Assembly (NCBI GenBank): GCA_024509875.1
Contig: JAMPIV010022920.1
Location: forward strand, 186,001-250,000
From: Oreohelix idahoensis
Lineage: Eukaryota; Mollusca; Gastropoda; Stylommatophora; Oreohelicidae
Direction of reading: 5' to 3'
Length of the DNA stretch: 64,000 bases
Below the pieces are notes generated by a model, which saw only the letters and a program-made list of their open reading frames with translations, had not been told where the DNA came from and ran no database searches. Position numbers and translations under genes: made by a program. This document shows positions 21,012 through 31,642 of this stretch, piece by piece. The stretch's first letter is position 1. The number at the start of each line of letters is the position of its first letter.

Positions 21012-21559
21012 GACAGCAACAATTTTTGTGAATAAATTAATGTTCAGAGACATTTTAAAACTGTTCATTCTAAAATTGAAACTGAATTTTCCACCTAAGT
21101 CTGCAGACATGATTTTATTAAATAGATAAAGAGAGTAACCCGAGGCCGTTAAACATTAAATGCACAATACACATAGATAGGTATATTGTAGGGACTCGTA
21201 AGAAATAAAGAAGTAGAACACTAGACAACAGAAGTAGGCTTACAGGGGAATCAAACCCAGGACCTCCTGAGCAGCAGCACCGCCTCGCTGCGGGAGTGAA
21301 TTGCGACTAATCACCCTGCCAACCAGGCACCACAAAAAAAATGGTGCTTTGCCGACAGGGGCCTTTAACACGAATCCTTGATGTGTAACTATCGAATGGC
21401 TGAGGAACAAACCAGACTAATTGTAGATGCAATCACTTCTATAGACATGATCACTTCTACAGACTTGATTTTATCAAAGCAGATCGTTAGAGAGTTGTTT
21501 CTAAACTAGATCACCATGGATCCTGGGATACCTGTTGTGGATTTACTCCATGTTGTTGT
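21012..21559. other. No gene seen; contains a tRNA-like stretch
   Basis: The stretch near 21240-21340 (gaatcaaacccaggacctcc, then a gcgactaatcacc segment) reads on the minus strand like a degenerate tRNA-type B box followed by other sequence, so a SINE head may be present. It is not clear enough to call. A (GTT)n run lies at 21552-21572. Confidence 0.35.
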
Positions 21560-22030
21560 TGTTGTTGTTGTTATTTAACTAGGACTGCTGAGCTTTTTAC
21601 ACTTTAGCAGCCAATACCAAGTTGAAGACTCGGTGGCATTATCTACATTGTAGATCTAGGCTTTTCCTGTGGCTTTTCTGCCATTCCGAAATGTGCTGAG
21701 CTACAGTTTCTCCAGCTTGGCTTGCATTTAAAGGATCGTCACATCTGGTATCAAGCTAGGAGTAAGAAGTGCGAAGCTTACTGTACATCCCCCGCCTTCT
21801 AAGGGGGCTCTCCAACTATGCAGAGCTAAAATACTGTACTCTGGCTCTGGGATCTCCCAAGGAATTGTCACATCCTGCAGAGAGCCACATCTCAGCTCCA
21901 CCTCCCTATCATTGGGTCGAAAATGAGATCCTCCTGCATACAGTCAACCAAGTCAAAGAATTACGTCTGGGGCTCAAGAGACTTCTCCAAGCATTCAGAC
22001 TTCAAATTCATTGCTCCAGTTGAATATCTG
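21560..22030 (+). repeat. Interspersed repeat G
   Basis: Shares with 40033-40204 (reverse) and 61570-61930 blocks such as agggggctctccaactatgc and cagcttggcttgcatttaa. The class is unknown and no protein frame is conserved among copies. Confidence 0.65.
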
Positions 22031-22324
22031 CCTCTGAGTTAATTCAAGACAGGACAAATTTGAACCAAGTATGAATGCAGCTGCAAAACAGCTTATGTGA
22101 CAAAATGAAAGCTGTCGGTCTGATATGGTGCATTGACATACAGTCACATGACTTTTGATAGAGTTGATCATTGGTCCTAATAATGTTTACTTGTTCCACA
22201 GTTGTGGTTTTGTAATTCATATTTTACACATTTTCGTGAAGTATTTTACATAAAGTAACAATTGCCAGTGTAAGAGAAACGGAGAGAGACACAAAAATGC
22301 TTAGAGAAGGGCATTGGATCTATC
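22031..22324. other. No gene or named repeat seen
   Basis: AT-rich spacer between repeat G and a LINE A 3' end. Confidence 0.4.
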
Positions 22325-22545
22325 AGTACCCTTTAGCTCCCCAAGGAGCATAGGCCTTCAACAAACTCATGCCAAGTATTCCTGTCACGTGCCATCAGCT
22401 CAAGCTTTTTCCACGTCTTCCTCATTATTTTCACTTCTGTCTCCAGTTAGTTATCAACCCAGACTCCTTTCGGCTTTCTCTGGGTTGCTTCATGAGCCTC
22501 ATGTCCAGAGGACCTTCTACTGTCTTGGACAGCTGAATTGACTTA
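22325..22545 (-). mobile_element. LINE A 3' end fragment
   Basis: The minus strand matches the LINE A C-terminus and tail: gcctatgctccttggggagc at the 3' end, and upstream the WKKLELMARDR type region. Heavily 5' truncated. Confidence 0.75.
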
Positions 22546-22585
22546 TATTCTGTATTTGACCTATCCATATTGTTTGTTGAAGTAC

Positions 22586-22862
22586 TTACTTAGTCGTTCC
22601 TCTTCTACCATGAGGTGTAGAGGTTTGGAAGAGAGAGCGCCATACTATCCTGTCGGCTGTCTTCCTCCTGGCCTGGTTCCATTCTAGTCCTCAGTCCTTC
22701 AGAGATTGTCTAATGTTGTCCTCCCAGCGGACTCTGGGTCATCCTGGAGGTCTGGATCCCTGGCTCTTTGTTTCCCATGCTTGTCGTGGTAGCTGATCTT
22801 CTCCCAATTCTGCAGACATGGCCAAACTATCTTAGTTGGGGCTGTTCTAGTTTGTTGAAGTT
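22586..22862 (-). mobile_element. LINE B 3' end fragment
   Basis: Matches the 3' end of the LINE B copy at 51625-54613, including the (TAAG)n tail (ttacttag on the plus strand at 22592) and the RPPGRPRVRWEDNIRQSL coding region on the minus strand. Truncated at cagccccaac near 22852. Confidence 0.82.
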
Positions 22863-22979
22863 TTTGTAGCAAAACAAAAAAATTTTTTAAAACAGGATGG
22901 GATAACTGTCCCCGTGCTCAACTCTCCCTAGTTGCTTTTTATGACATGCGTGGTAGGATATAGTGTTACGATTCTTTAC

Positions 22980-23105
22980 TCTTCTTTCGGGCTCCGGTAA
23001 CACATGAAGGCATTGGATACTGACATGAAAAGACCTTGAACAGATGGCTTAGGACATGACTGCTTAGAGAAAATATGTGGACAGTTTATGCTGGGCCGTA
23101 GTGAA
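22980..23105 (+). mobile_element. Small LINE C-terminal remnant
   Basis: The plus strand reads DLEQMA, then a stop, then DMTA and a YVDSLCW stretch. This resembles the C-terminal KELERMAQDRKTLQVFVEGL region of LINE A. It is short and diverged. Confidence 0.45.
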
Positions 23106-23117
23106 TCAATGAATAAT

Positions 23118-24345
23118 CAATTGCTTAGTTACTTACTTAGTTGTTCCTCTTCTACCCTGGGGTGTAGAAGGTTGTCAGAGAGAGCGCAATACTATCTTGT
23201 AGGCTGTCTTCCTTTTTGACATGGTTCCAGTCCAATCATCAGTCCTTCAGAGATTGTCTGATGTTGTCCTCTCAGAGATTGTCTGATGTTGTCTTCTCAG
23301 AGATTGTCTGATGTTGTCCTCTCAGAGATTGTCTGATGTTGTCCTCTCAGAGATTGTCTGATGTTGTCCTCTCAGAGATTGTCTGATGTTGTCCTCTCAG
23401 AGATTGTCTGATGTTGTCCTCTCAGAGATTGTCTGATGTTGTCCTCTCAGAGATTGTCTGATGTTGTCCTCTCAGAGATTGTCTGATGTTGTCCTCTCAG
23501 AGATTGTCTGATGTTGTCCTCTCAGAGATTGTCTGATGTTGTCCTCTCAGAGATTGTCTGATGTTGTCCTCTCAGAGATTGTCTGATGTTGTCCTCTCAG
23601 AGATTGTCTGATGTTGTCCTCTCAGAGATTGTCTGATGTTGTCCTCTCAGAGATTGTCTGATGTTGTCCTCTCAGAGATTGTCTGATGTTGTCCTCTCAG
23701 AGATTGTCTGATGTTGTCCTCTCAGAGATTGTCTGATGTTGTCCTCTCAGAGATTGTCTGATGTTGTCCTCTCAGAGATTGTCTGATGTTGTCCTCTCAG
23801 AGATTGTCTGGTGTTGCCCTCAGAGATTGTCTGATGTTGTCCTCTCAGAGATTGTCTGATGTTGTCCTCTCAGAGATTGTCTGATGTTGTCCTCTCAGAG
23901 ATTGTCTGATGTTTTCCTCTCAGCAGTGCTTGTCTGATGTTGTCCTCTCAGAGATTGTCTGATGTTGTCCTCTCAGAGATTGTCTGATGTTGTCCTCTCA
24001 GAGATTGTCTGATGTTGTCCTCTCAGAGATTGTCTGATGTTGTCCTCTCAGAGATTGTCTGATGTTGTCCTCTCAGAGATTGTCTGATGTTGTCCTCTCA
24101 GAGATTGTCTGATGTTGTCCTCTCAGAGATTGTCTGATGTTGTCCTCTCAGAGATTGTCTGATGTTGTCCTCTCAGAGATTGTCTGATGTTGTCCTCTCA
24201 GAGATTGTCTGATGTTGTCCTTTCAGAGATTGTCTGATGTTGTCCTCTCAGAGATTGTCTGATGTTGTCCTCTCAGAGATTGTCTGATGTTGTCCTCTCA
24301 GAGATTGTCTGATGTTGTCCTCCCAGAGAACTCAGGTCTGAAAAT
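23118..24345 (-). mobile_element. LINE B 3' end expanded into a minisatellite
   Basis: The 3' tail (tagttacttacttagttgtt) and 3' UTR match LINE B. The coding segment for EDNIRQSL has then expanded into the array at 23247-24322. No LINE sequence continues beyond the array. Confidence 0.8.
23247..24322. repeat. 25-bp minisatellite, about 43 copies, from LINE B
   Basis: The unit agagattgtctgatgttgtc plus ctctc repeats with very little variation; exceptions are a 23-bp unit near 23812-23835 and a disturbed unit near 23915-23935. The unit equals the LINE B segment seen once at 22710-22734 and 51738-51762. Near identity indicates recent expansion or homogenisation. Confidence 0.93.
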
Positions 24346-24415
24346 TATCTTCAGAGTCCAGTAGTTGTGAAAAGATATGGTCCCCCTTATGGCAGTTGGT
24401 GCCACAAACATCAAA

Positions 24416-24669
24416 GGTAAAGGTGGTCTCATAGCAGATACTGCCGTAGGGGCGTGAAGTGTTAGAGACTTCACCATACTAGGTCCAGCATGGAAAGGTG
24501 GGGTGACCAGTCCCCTTCCTTGCTGCCTTTTCCTTCCCTAACTCAAAGAGCAGAGTCGGATACCAATTTACAGCTGGGTAGACTGGAGCGTGTCGGTACC
24601 AAGATTTGAATCCAGCACTTTTGCCACAAGAGACCACCGCTCTAACTACTCTGCCAATCAGACGCCTCA
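24416..24669 (-). repeat. SINE3 copy, tRNA-derived
   Basis: On the minus strand the head reads gattggcagagtagttagag, an A-box-like element, and about 45 bases on ggattcaaatc, a B-box-like element; together they form an internal RNA polymerase III promoter. The 3' end reads ccacctttacctttg. A second copy lies at 43749-44243. Confidence 0.78.
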
Positions 24670-25319
24670 CTTACAGTCATACTGAAGTATTCAAAACAAT
24701 CTTTTAAGAGAATATATTTCTGTAAATGCAAAAAATCTATGATAATTTCCGTGAATAAAATTTTTTTATTGGAAATTAAATTCACATTTTTATGTTTTGT
24801 ACATGGACCCCTTAGAATTAATTCACAGGTTAAGAAATCTTATTCTAGAACAGACTGACTTTTTGTGGGGGGGGGAAAAAGTGCTCAACTATTCATAATA
24901 ATAATAATTATAGTCCCTTCAGTCATAACTGACTATGGGAATGCACCCCTGAGCTGCTTATTTTTCTAGCGTTCCTTTCAATGTTTTCTACTCTCTTCTG
25001 CTTGCCATGAGAGTTTCTCTTCGCCCAGTCTGAGGTGGCGCCATAGAGAGCATCACAACTTGGTGAAGTCTATTCATATACTTGGAAATCTGAAAGACAA
25101 GCCCATACCATATCGTAGATCTTCCCATAGATGTTTTGTCTGTTGCCCTATCTTTAACCACTGTCATCAAGTTTTACAGATCTTCCTCTCTAAGTACCTG
25201 GCCACTTATTTTTTTGTGAACAGTGATAACAGTTGTTTTTTTTTTAAAGTATACCATACACTTTACAGACAAGTATGTTAAAATCTGTGATAATTATTAG
25301 CTTTCAGATTGTCAATAGT
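24670..25319. other. Mostly unassigned; possible SINE at 24885-25160
   Basis: On the minus strand, 25160-24885 ends with tcagttatgactgaagggac followed by an (ATT)n tail, the form of a SINE or LINE 3' end, but no second copy in the window confirms it. A run of G lies near 24868. No gene is seen. Confidence 0.35.
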
Positions 25320-26612
25320 GGATTCGCTTGTTAGTTGCAGGACATTTTTGTGTGTCTGTGTTAAATTCAGTTAGTAGTAGGTAAATGTTTTTATCCATGG
25401 TGAATTCACTTATTAGCTACAGGAAATGTTTTTATTCATGGTAAATTCACTTGTTAGTAGCAGGAAATGTTTTGTCTGTCAAATTCACTTGTTAGTTGCC
25501 GTAAATGTTTTGTCTGTCAAATTCACTTGTTAGTTGCAGTAAATGTTTTGTCTGTCAAATTCACTTGTATAGTTGCAGGAAATGTTCTGTCTGTCAAATT
25601 CCCTTATTTAGTTGCAGGAAATGTTTTGTCTGTCCAATTCACTTGTTAGTTGCAGGAAATGTTTTGTCTGTCAAATTGACTTGTTAGTCACAGTAAATGT
25701 TTTGTCTGCCAAATTCACTTGTTTAGTTGCAAGAAATGTTTTGTCTGTCAAATTCACTTGTTTGTTGCAGTAAATGTTTTGTCTGTCAAATTCACTTGTT
25801 AGTTGCAGGAAATGTTGTGTCTGTCAAATTCACTTGTTAGTTGCAGTAAATGTTTTGTCTGTCAAATTCACTTGTTAGTTGCAGTAAATGTTTTGTCTGT
25901 CAAATTCACTTGTTAGTTGCAAGAAATGTTTTGTCTGTCAAAGTCACTTGTATAGTTGCAGGAAATGTTGTGTCTGTCAAATTCCCTTATTTAATTGCAG
26001 GAAATGTTTTGTCTGTCAAATTCACTTGTTAGTTGCAGGAAATGTTTTGTTTGTCAAATTGACTTGCTAGTCACAGTAAATGTTTTGTCTGCCAAATTCA
26101 CTTGTTTAGTTGCAGGAAATGTTTTGTCTGTCAAATTCACTTGTTAGTTGCAGTAAATGTTTTGTCTGTCAAATTCACTTGTTAGTTGCAAGAAATGTTT
26201 TGTCTGTCAAATTCACTTGTTAGTTGCAGGAAATGTTTTGTCTGTCAAATTGACTTGTTAGTCACAGTAAATGTTTTGTCTGCCAAATTCACTTGTTTAG
26301 TTGCAGGAAATGTTTGTCTGTCAAATTCACTTGTTGCAAGAAATGTTTTGTCTGTCAAATTCACTTGTTAGTTGCAGGAAATGTTGTGTCTGTCAAATTC
26401 ACTTGTTAGTTGCAGTAAATGGTTTGTCTGTCAAATTCACTTGTTAGTTGCAAGAAATGTTTTGTCTGTCAAATTCACTTGTTAGTTGCAGGAAATGTTG
26501 TGTCTGTCAAATTCACTTGTTAGTTGCAGTAAATGTTTTGTCTGTCAAATTCATTTGTTAGTTGCAGTAAATGTTGTGTCTGTCAAATTCACTTGTTAGT
26601 TGCAAGAAATGA
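25320..26612. repeat. 38-bp minisatellite with higher-order structure
   Basis: About 34 copies of aaattcacttgttagttgca ggaaatgttttgtctgtc with single-base variants (ggaaatg, taaatg, agaaatg, gttgtg). Marked variant units recur 386 bp apart (25565 and 25951; 25676 and 26062), so a block of about ten units has itself been duplicated. The small CysX-rich plus-strand frames are by-products of the repeat. Confidence 0.9.
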
Positions 26613-26620
26613 CGTTAGGG

Positions 26621-26990
26621 CAGGGATTGGGAACCTTTCCATGACAAAGAGCCAAATATTTAATTTTGTCTCCATTAAAAAAATTTGAAGAGCCGCATGA
26701 AAAAAAAAAATCACATGGTATCCCTCATTCAATAATATGTGTATTATATAATTTAAATAATATCCACAATTTTTCAAATGCTATTTTAATACACAATAAG
26801 TAATAAAAAAAATTTTCAGCAACAAATATTCATTTAAGATGTAACATAATAATAAAATAAAATATACAAATGAAAAGTTAGGAAATTTAATGAGACTTGA
26901 ATTTCCTTGCAATGTTGGTCAATATTTGATGAATAATCTGTTCACGAGATGGCTCAAAGAGCCACATGCGGCTCACGATCCCGATCCCTG
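26621..26990. mobile_element. hAT MITE
   Basis: 370 bp, AT-rich inside. The left end is CAGGGATTGGGAACC and the right end, minus strand, CAGGGATCGGGATCG. Flanks cgttaggg (26613-26620) and tgttaggg (26991-26998) form an 8-bp duplication with one mismatch. No coding content. It sits at the right edge of the 38-bp array. Confidence 0.82.
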
Positions 26991-26998
26991 TGTTAGGG

Positions 26999-27292
26999 TA
27001 ATGAATGCTTATTTCTTTTTTTTTTTAATACACACTATATTATACAACCATTGCAAATTTTATAAGTTTTGGTATTGTTTTAAATCTATTTTTTAAATGT
27101 TCATTTCTACAAGCGAACATGGAAAATTTACACTGATGTGATAAGTATTTTTACAGCATGTATGAAAATGTTTTATTAAAAAGTTTGTAAGCACTGATTC
27201 TTGTTCTTCTTTCAGTGTGCTATAACAGTGTTTCAGTTGTTGTGATTTTTTTCCCCTAGCTGTAAAAGTTGGCATTTTTTGTTTGTTTTGGA
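26999..27292. other. No gene or named repeat seen
   Basis: AT-rich spacer with a poly-T run. Confidence 0.4.
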
Positions 27293-27480
27293 TAAGCCAC
27301 CTGGTGGAGAACTATGGAGGCATGAACCAGAGCTGAGGCACCACACGAAGGATGGCAGCCAACCGAGCAAAGTGGAGACAGTTTGTTGCTGCCCTACAAG
27401 ATGCCACCAGGCGTGATGGCCACTGATTGCTTTGTCAGTCAGCGGCTAAGGACCACAGAAAAGATGGAAGAAGTTCAACC
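27293..27480 (+). mobile_element. LINE C 3' end fragment
   Basis: Matches the LINE C tail: tttgttgctgccctacaaga, then caggcgtgatggccactgat. Ends in an A- and GAAG-rich tail. Confidence 0.8.
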
Positions 27481-27923
27481 TAAGACAATCCTGATCTGCC
27501 GGTAGATCCCAGTGGTTGATCTGGTAAATCTTTAGACCACTGTAGGGGAAAAAAAGAAAAACTTGGTAAACTAGGGAAATTTCGGATCTAGACGTCTTCT
27601 GCCAGCATTTAAAATCGCGTTGTGCCTGAGATCAGAGATACTTTTTCCAAATTCCCAATGAAAACTCTTCAGCTGACTACTAAAATATATTCGTGAACTG
27701 CATGAGAGGAACGCCATCTTTTCTTTGTCAGGTTCATCATCCCCACTCCTGCTACGCTTGAAAGCATACACATACATATATAGTAGATCCTTAGAGGGCT
27801 CAGTGTTACTAAAGTAGATCCCAAAAGTTTATGTATTGCTGCCCCTAACCTAAAACATGATGCACGAAGGCATATCTGGAGTCATCCATATATGACCACC
27901 AGCTATGCACAAGGCTACAATAT
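27481..27923. other. No gene seen
   Basis: The stretch 27495-27590 resembles 20660-20760 (tagatctttag and gggaaattt-type blocks). A small diverged repeat, perhaps a hAT MITE with gatct-rich ends, may be present in both places. Confidence 0.35.
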
Positions 27924-29724
27924 TGTGACGAAAGTACTGAGATTCTGTCTTTCAAATGGCCCATGTCTTTTTCTCCTTGCATTTTGTTCACTATTTTTGG
28001 AGGGATTACAGAAAAATCCTTCTCCATGTTTCTTCTCCTTCTATTATTTACGTTTTTTCAAGATGAGATCACGAGGGAGTTTGATCTCATCTGCTTTATG
28101 GTTCTTCTTTATGTGTTTAGAATGGGGGTGTAGGGAATTGGACAGTATTTTTCTAGAAGGAAGATTATAGAGGCTAGATCAGGATTTGCACCAGTGTCTT
28201 TTTTTTTAAAGATATTGCGTGGCCATATACGCATTTTTCGGGAGTTAAATTATTTGCGGCCATTTTTGCTTCATTTCCGCAGTATAGGGCTAGGACCAAT
28301 TCCCGGTTCTTTGTCTAGCAGAAACTGGTTGCATCAGAAAGATCTAAGGTTCTGATTGGCTGAGAGATAACTGCAGTTGAAATGCAGAGCTCCGATTGGC
28401 TTTAGAACCACGCCGCGCATATGACGTCATGAAGTCGGCGCGTGGGGGTCTTGATTATAAAAGGCCTATATTTCATAAGCTTCTTTCTCTTTTAATGAAA
28501 ATTTGCCAAAGCCGGGTGCCAGAAGCAAATTGTCGATTGCCTTCAGTTGGACATTCGAGATTTGCAGGTGCCGGCTTTTTGTGGGAATGAGAGCGGAATT
28601 TTGAGACCACAAAATTTCTCCCACGGCAAAGTTGGGGCATTCGCAGAACCGCAAGGGTTTTACGTTAGTTGCCAGTAGTGGAAGGAGAGGAAGAAAATAC
28701 GTTTTCCCAGCCAGGGGAAGACATTTTCCAGCGAATAGGATTTTTGTGGATAAATCCTGAGCTCTGACGCTCGTTACACACGCAGATTTGGCAGGCTGCC
28801 AGCGTTGTGGTAATTTTGTGTTCGTTTCTTCACGGCCATAATAAAGCCGACGGCCCAGTTATAGATACTCGGGCAGGTAATTTCAGAGTGGTAGAAGTCA
28901 GCTACAATTCCAGTCCAGAATCCAGGGGGGGTTCTGTTAAACCTCAGTCAAATCCAGAGTAGTGGAGAGAGATAGGGTAAACATTCTCTCTACTGAAGTC
29001 AGCACAGATAGGCAGAACTGTTAGTTTTGGTGAATCATAGCAGAGGACAGCTGCTGAAGTTTAGAGGTGCAGTTAGTTGTGTTCAGGAGATTCCAGGATA
29101 GGCTGTGTAGAACCGAAGTCTGTGCAGAGATTGTGTAGTCACTTCGCCGTCGTTCCAGCTATCAGTGGACTTAGAGTTAGAGTTAGAATTTAGAACAGCT
29201 AGTTTGGAGTGTAGGCGACATCAAGTGCAGTGTAGTTCATTTCAGTTAACCTTACCTTCTTTCTCCATACAGGTTGCAATTGTGGGAGAAGGGTTGGGGG
29301 TGGATGCATTTTTTTAACTGTGCTTGATTTTGTTTTCAGGAGTGCATCCTCGCACTTGATGTATGGGACATGCATATGTTTTGTTGTTGTTTATAGGTGT
29401 ATAATAAACTTGTATAAATTGTAGCTGGCATCAGTCATTTCCTTTAGTACAGTAGCTATATGTTGTCTGTACCTTGGTGTTTGTGAATCTTAATTGAACC
29501 TTATCCCCATAGGGTAGTTAGAGGTGGTTCGAGGCCATAGCAATTTAAACGTCCGAAGTGGCGAGGAAAGAATCAACCTCGGTTCTCAACCTCGGAGCCA
29601 ATGGTCTCAACTTTTCACAGTTTGCACTATATTTCTATCTGAATCTATCATTTCAGCCTTTCTTCTTACTATTGTCTTGTCACTATATGTAGACCGTCTC
29701 TAGTCCTAAATCCATTTCGTGACA
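27924..29724 (+). repeat. 5' LTR (1.8 kb) of the gag-only LTR element
   Basis: Starts TGTGACGAAA and ends TTTCGTGACA, giving TG...CA ends with an imperfect inverted repeat. The partner LTR is at 33107-34904, nearly identical apart from scattered single-base changes and small indels. Polyadenylation signals AATAAA occur at 28840-28845 and 29403-29408. The core promoter is described separately. Confidence 0.9.
28354..28463 (+). promoter_or_regulatory. LTR core promoter with CCAAT, CRE and TATA motifs
   Basis: Two inverted CCAAT boxes (GATTGGC at 28354-28360 and 28394-28400), a perfect palindromic cAMP-response element TGACGTCA (28422-28429) and a TATA box TATAAAAG (28456-28463) line up within 110 bp. 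The arrangement is retained in the 3' LTR (CRE 33608-33615, TATA 33642-33649). Transcription should start about 30 bases after the TATA box. Motifs are seen; activity is inferred. Confidence 0.75.
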
Positions 29725-30155
29725 AAGTGGGTGGCGTCGTCCTTGGGATCATCTTTGTTGGGATCAATTCTAGATTCATAGATTGTCTCTGTAGGAAGTT
29801 CTGAAAAATAGATTTTCTTTATAATATCCCCTAGACTTGAGCTATATTAAGACTGATCCAGCTAAAAGTTTTTTCCACAGGTTACAGTTAGTTAGATGAT
29901 AGTTGTAGTAAGGTTGTTTATGACTTAGAGGTAATTGATGGCTAATTGAATTTTTTTTTCTTAACAGGAAAGTAAATTCGGGTTTTGGGTAGCTGGATAA
30001 CTTGAATTTTTTTCAGGTAGTTATTAGTCAGACTTGGTGCTAGTCTGAGTGCGGGTTTTTTGCGACAGCATATTCCTAGTAGGTAACAGTAAATTTTTCT
30101 TGTTCCTTTTTTGTCATTTCCCCTCGTTGTGAGTACTGCTGATTTGTCAGGTAAG
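29725..30155 (+). other. 5' leader of the gag-only element
   Basis: Untranslated leader. Just after the LTR end, tgggtggcgtcgtcc (29728-29742) starts with TGG and is the likely primer-binding site; the tRNA was not identified. No ORF of note precedes the Gag start. Confidence 0.55.
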
Positions 30156-31409
30156 ATGGCTGAATTGGTCAAGCTACTTACTGCATGGAAGGACGCAGCT
30201 AAAAGCATGGGGATGAATGAGGCCGAGACTAGGGCTTACATTATGAGGGAACAGGACCGGCAGACGGAGAAAGAAGAGAAGACCCGACAGGCAGAGATGG
30301 AGAGAAAAGCAGAGAGGGGAGCCCAGGAGAAGATAGCAGAGAGGGAAGCCCAGGAGAAGATAGCCGAGAGGGAAGCCCAGGAGAAGATAGCACAGAGGGA
30401 AGCCCAGGAGAAGATAGCACAGAGGGAAGCCCAGGAGAAGTTAGCACAGAGGGAAGCCCAAGAGAGGGAGAAGGCAGCAGAGAGACAGCATGAACTTGCC
30501 CTGCGTTCACTGGAACTGCAGTACCGATCTTCGGAAGGCAGTTCGGCTAACGGAGATTCTCCCGGAGCAGGGGCAACAGACACCTCAGGAAACGGAGGGC
30601 CCCGGATGGCAGCCATGAATTTTCCGATGGACTCTTTTCCTAACGGGAATGAGAAAATTGAGGTATTTTTAGAAAAATTTGAACGGATGGCAAAGGCATA
30701 CGGGCTGGATGATAGTCTTTGGTGTCTCAAATTATCTCAATCTCTAAGAGGACATAGTTATGAGGTCTATAGCAAGATGCTGGTAGATGACCAAGGTAAC
30801 TTTGAGGCTCTGCGGAACGCCCTGTTACAGCGATTCCAATGGACTCCCCGGAAGTGCCAAACAATGTTTCGGGAAAGTCGTCTGGAGAAAGGGGAAAGTT
30901 TTCCCCAGTTCGCGGAGAGGCTGAGGAATTACCTCACTCGCTGGAGAGAGTTGTCGGGTTTGGCTAAATCGTTTGAAGGACTCGAAGAGCTCATCCTGTG
31001 CGAACAGATAAAGGCCAACATGTCTCCGGACTTAAGGAAGTACCTGGCGGAGCAGGGCGCCCAGCAACTGGACCAGATAATTCTATTTGCAGAAAGGTTC
31101 CAGTCGGCACAGGCCGAAGTACTGGGCCAGAAAAGAAAACACCCTGACCTGCCAGCCCCGACAAAGGAGCATCTTCATCGCATTCGCCTTCCTCTTCAGC
31201 TCACCAACAGCAAGGGCCGTCTCGCAAGGAGCCCCCTCCCAGTCATAACATGCGCTCCCAGCCGCCTAACAGAACACAGGGGCCGACTTCTCATGAACCC
31301 GTCAGGAACCGGGGAGATAATGAGAGATATTGTAGGTTCTGTCGGACTACTTCTCATTGGACAACACGGTGCCCAAACAAACAACCCGCTCATCAGGTGG
31401 CTTGTTTAA
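30156..31409 (+). CDS. gag: Gag of the non-autonomous LTR element
   Basis: Starts MAELVKLLTAWKDAAKSMGM at 30156, aligned with the start of the other Gag (MAEIVKLKAALG), so the upstream ATG at 30111 is not needed. Residues about 35-125 are a charged coiled coil containing a nine-residue tandem repeat (REAQEKIAE type, about six copies). Residues about 165-330 form the SCAN-like capsid (VFLEKFERMAKAYGL, KLSQSLRGHSYEVYSK, EELILCEQIKANMSPDLRKY). Unlike the Gypsy at 1595-8254, the frame passes through the capsid end without a break. After about 31158 (a CCCC run) it leaves register, and its last ~80 residues are probably out of frame; the true continuation is in the 31250-31642 frame. Confidence 0.88.
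   Translation: MAELVKLLTAWKDAAKSMGMNEAETRAYIMREQDRQTEKEEKTRQAEMERKAERGAQEKIAEREAQEKIAEREAQEKIAQREAQEKIAQREAQEKLAQREAQEREKAAERQHELALRSLELQYRSSEGSSANGDSPGAGATDTSGNGGPRMAAMNFPMDSFPNGNEKIEVFLEKFERMAKAYGLDDSLWCLKLSQSLRGHSYEVYSKMLVDDQGNFEALRNALLQRFQWTPRKCQTMFRESRLEKGESFPQFAERLRNYLTRWRELSGLAKSFEGLEELILCEQIKANMSPDLRKYLAEQGAQQLDQIILFAERFQSAQAEVLGQKRKHPDLPAPTKEHLHRIRLPLQLTNSKGRLARSPLPVITCAPSRLTEHRGRLLMNPSGTGEIMRDIVGSVGLLLIGQHGAQTNNPLIRWLV
30318..30470 (+). repeat. 27-bp tandem repeat inside gag
   Basis: About six units of gagagggaagcccaggagaa gatagca, each coding nine residues, which lengthen the Gag coiled coil in frame. The reading frame is kept because the unit is a multiple of three. Confidence 0.88.
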
Positions 31410-31642
31410 GGCCTGTGAGGGTGAAACAAGGGAAGAAGTGGAAACCCTTCCAGTCAGAGAAGTTGTTTTCCAACAGCGGGCCAGCAGAAGTGAACGGGAC
31501 TGAGACAACATGCTTATTTGACAGCGGGCTTACATACCCCAGCATAGTCGCCCGACATCTGGTGAAGCCCTGGCAGATGACGAAAGAAAAAGTGAATATT
31601 GGTGGAGTTTTAAGGAAAGGGACTTCACAGTGCTTTCCGTAG
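31159..31642 (+). pseudogene. Nucleocapsid knuckle and protease start, gag-only element
   Basis: In this frame (from about 31159, first ATG 31250) a Ser/Gln/Pro-rich linker is followed by a CCHC knuckle, CRFCRTTSHWTTRC (CX2CX4HX4C), a basic stretch, and a protease active-site triplet CLFDSGLTYP near residue 88 (DSG in place of the Gypsy DTG). The frame ends at 31642, before the protease is complete; the rest is in the 31630-33003 frame. Two frame changes, near 31158 and between about 31615 and 31640, thus separate Gag, knuckle and protease. Confidence 0.8.

Noticed and set aside
23247..24322. CRISPR-like look of regular 25-bp repeats
   Set aside because: Units are head-to-tail with no spacers, in animal DNA, and derive from LINE B.
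25467..26371. Cys-rich small frames (MFCLSNSLVSC type)
   Set aside because: By-products of the 38-bp minisatellite; they appear and vanish with unit phase.
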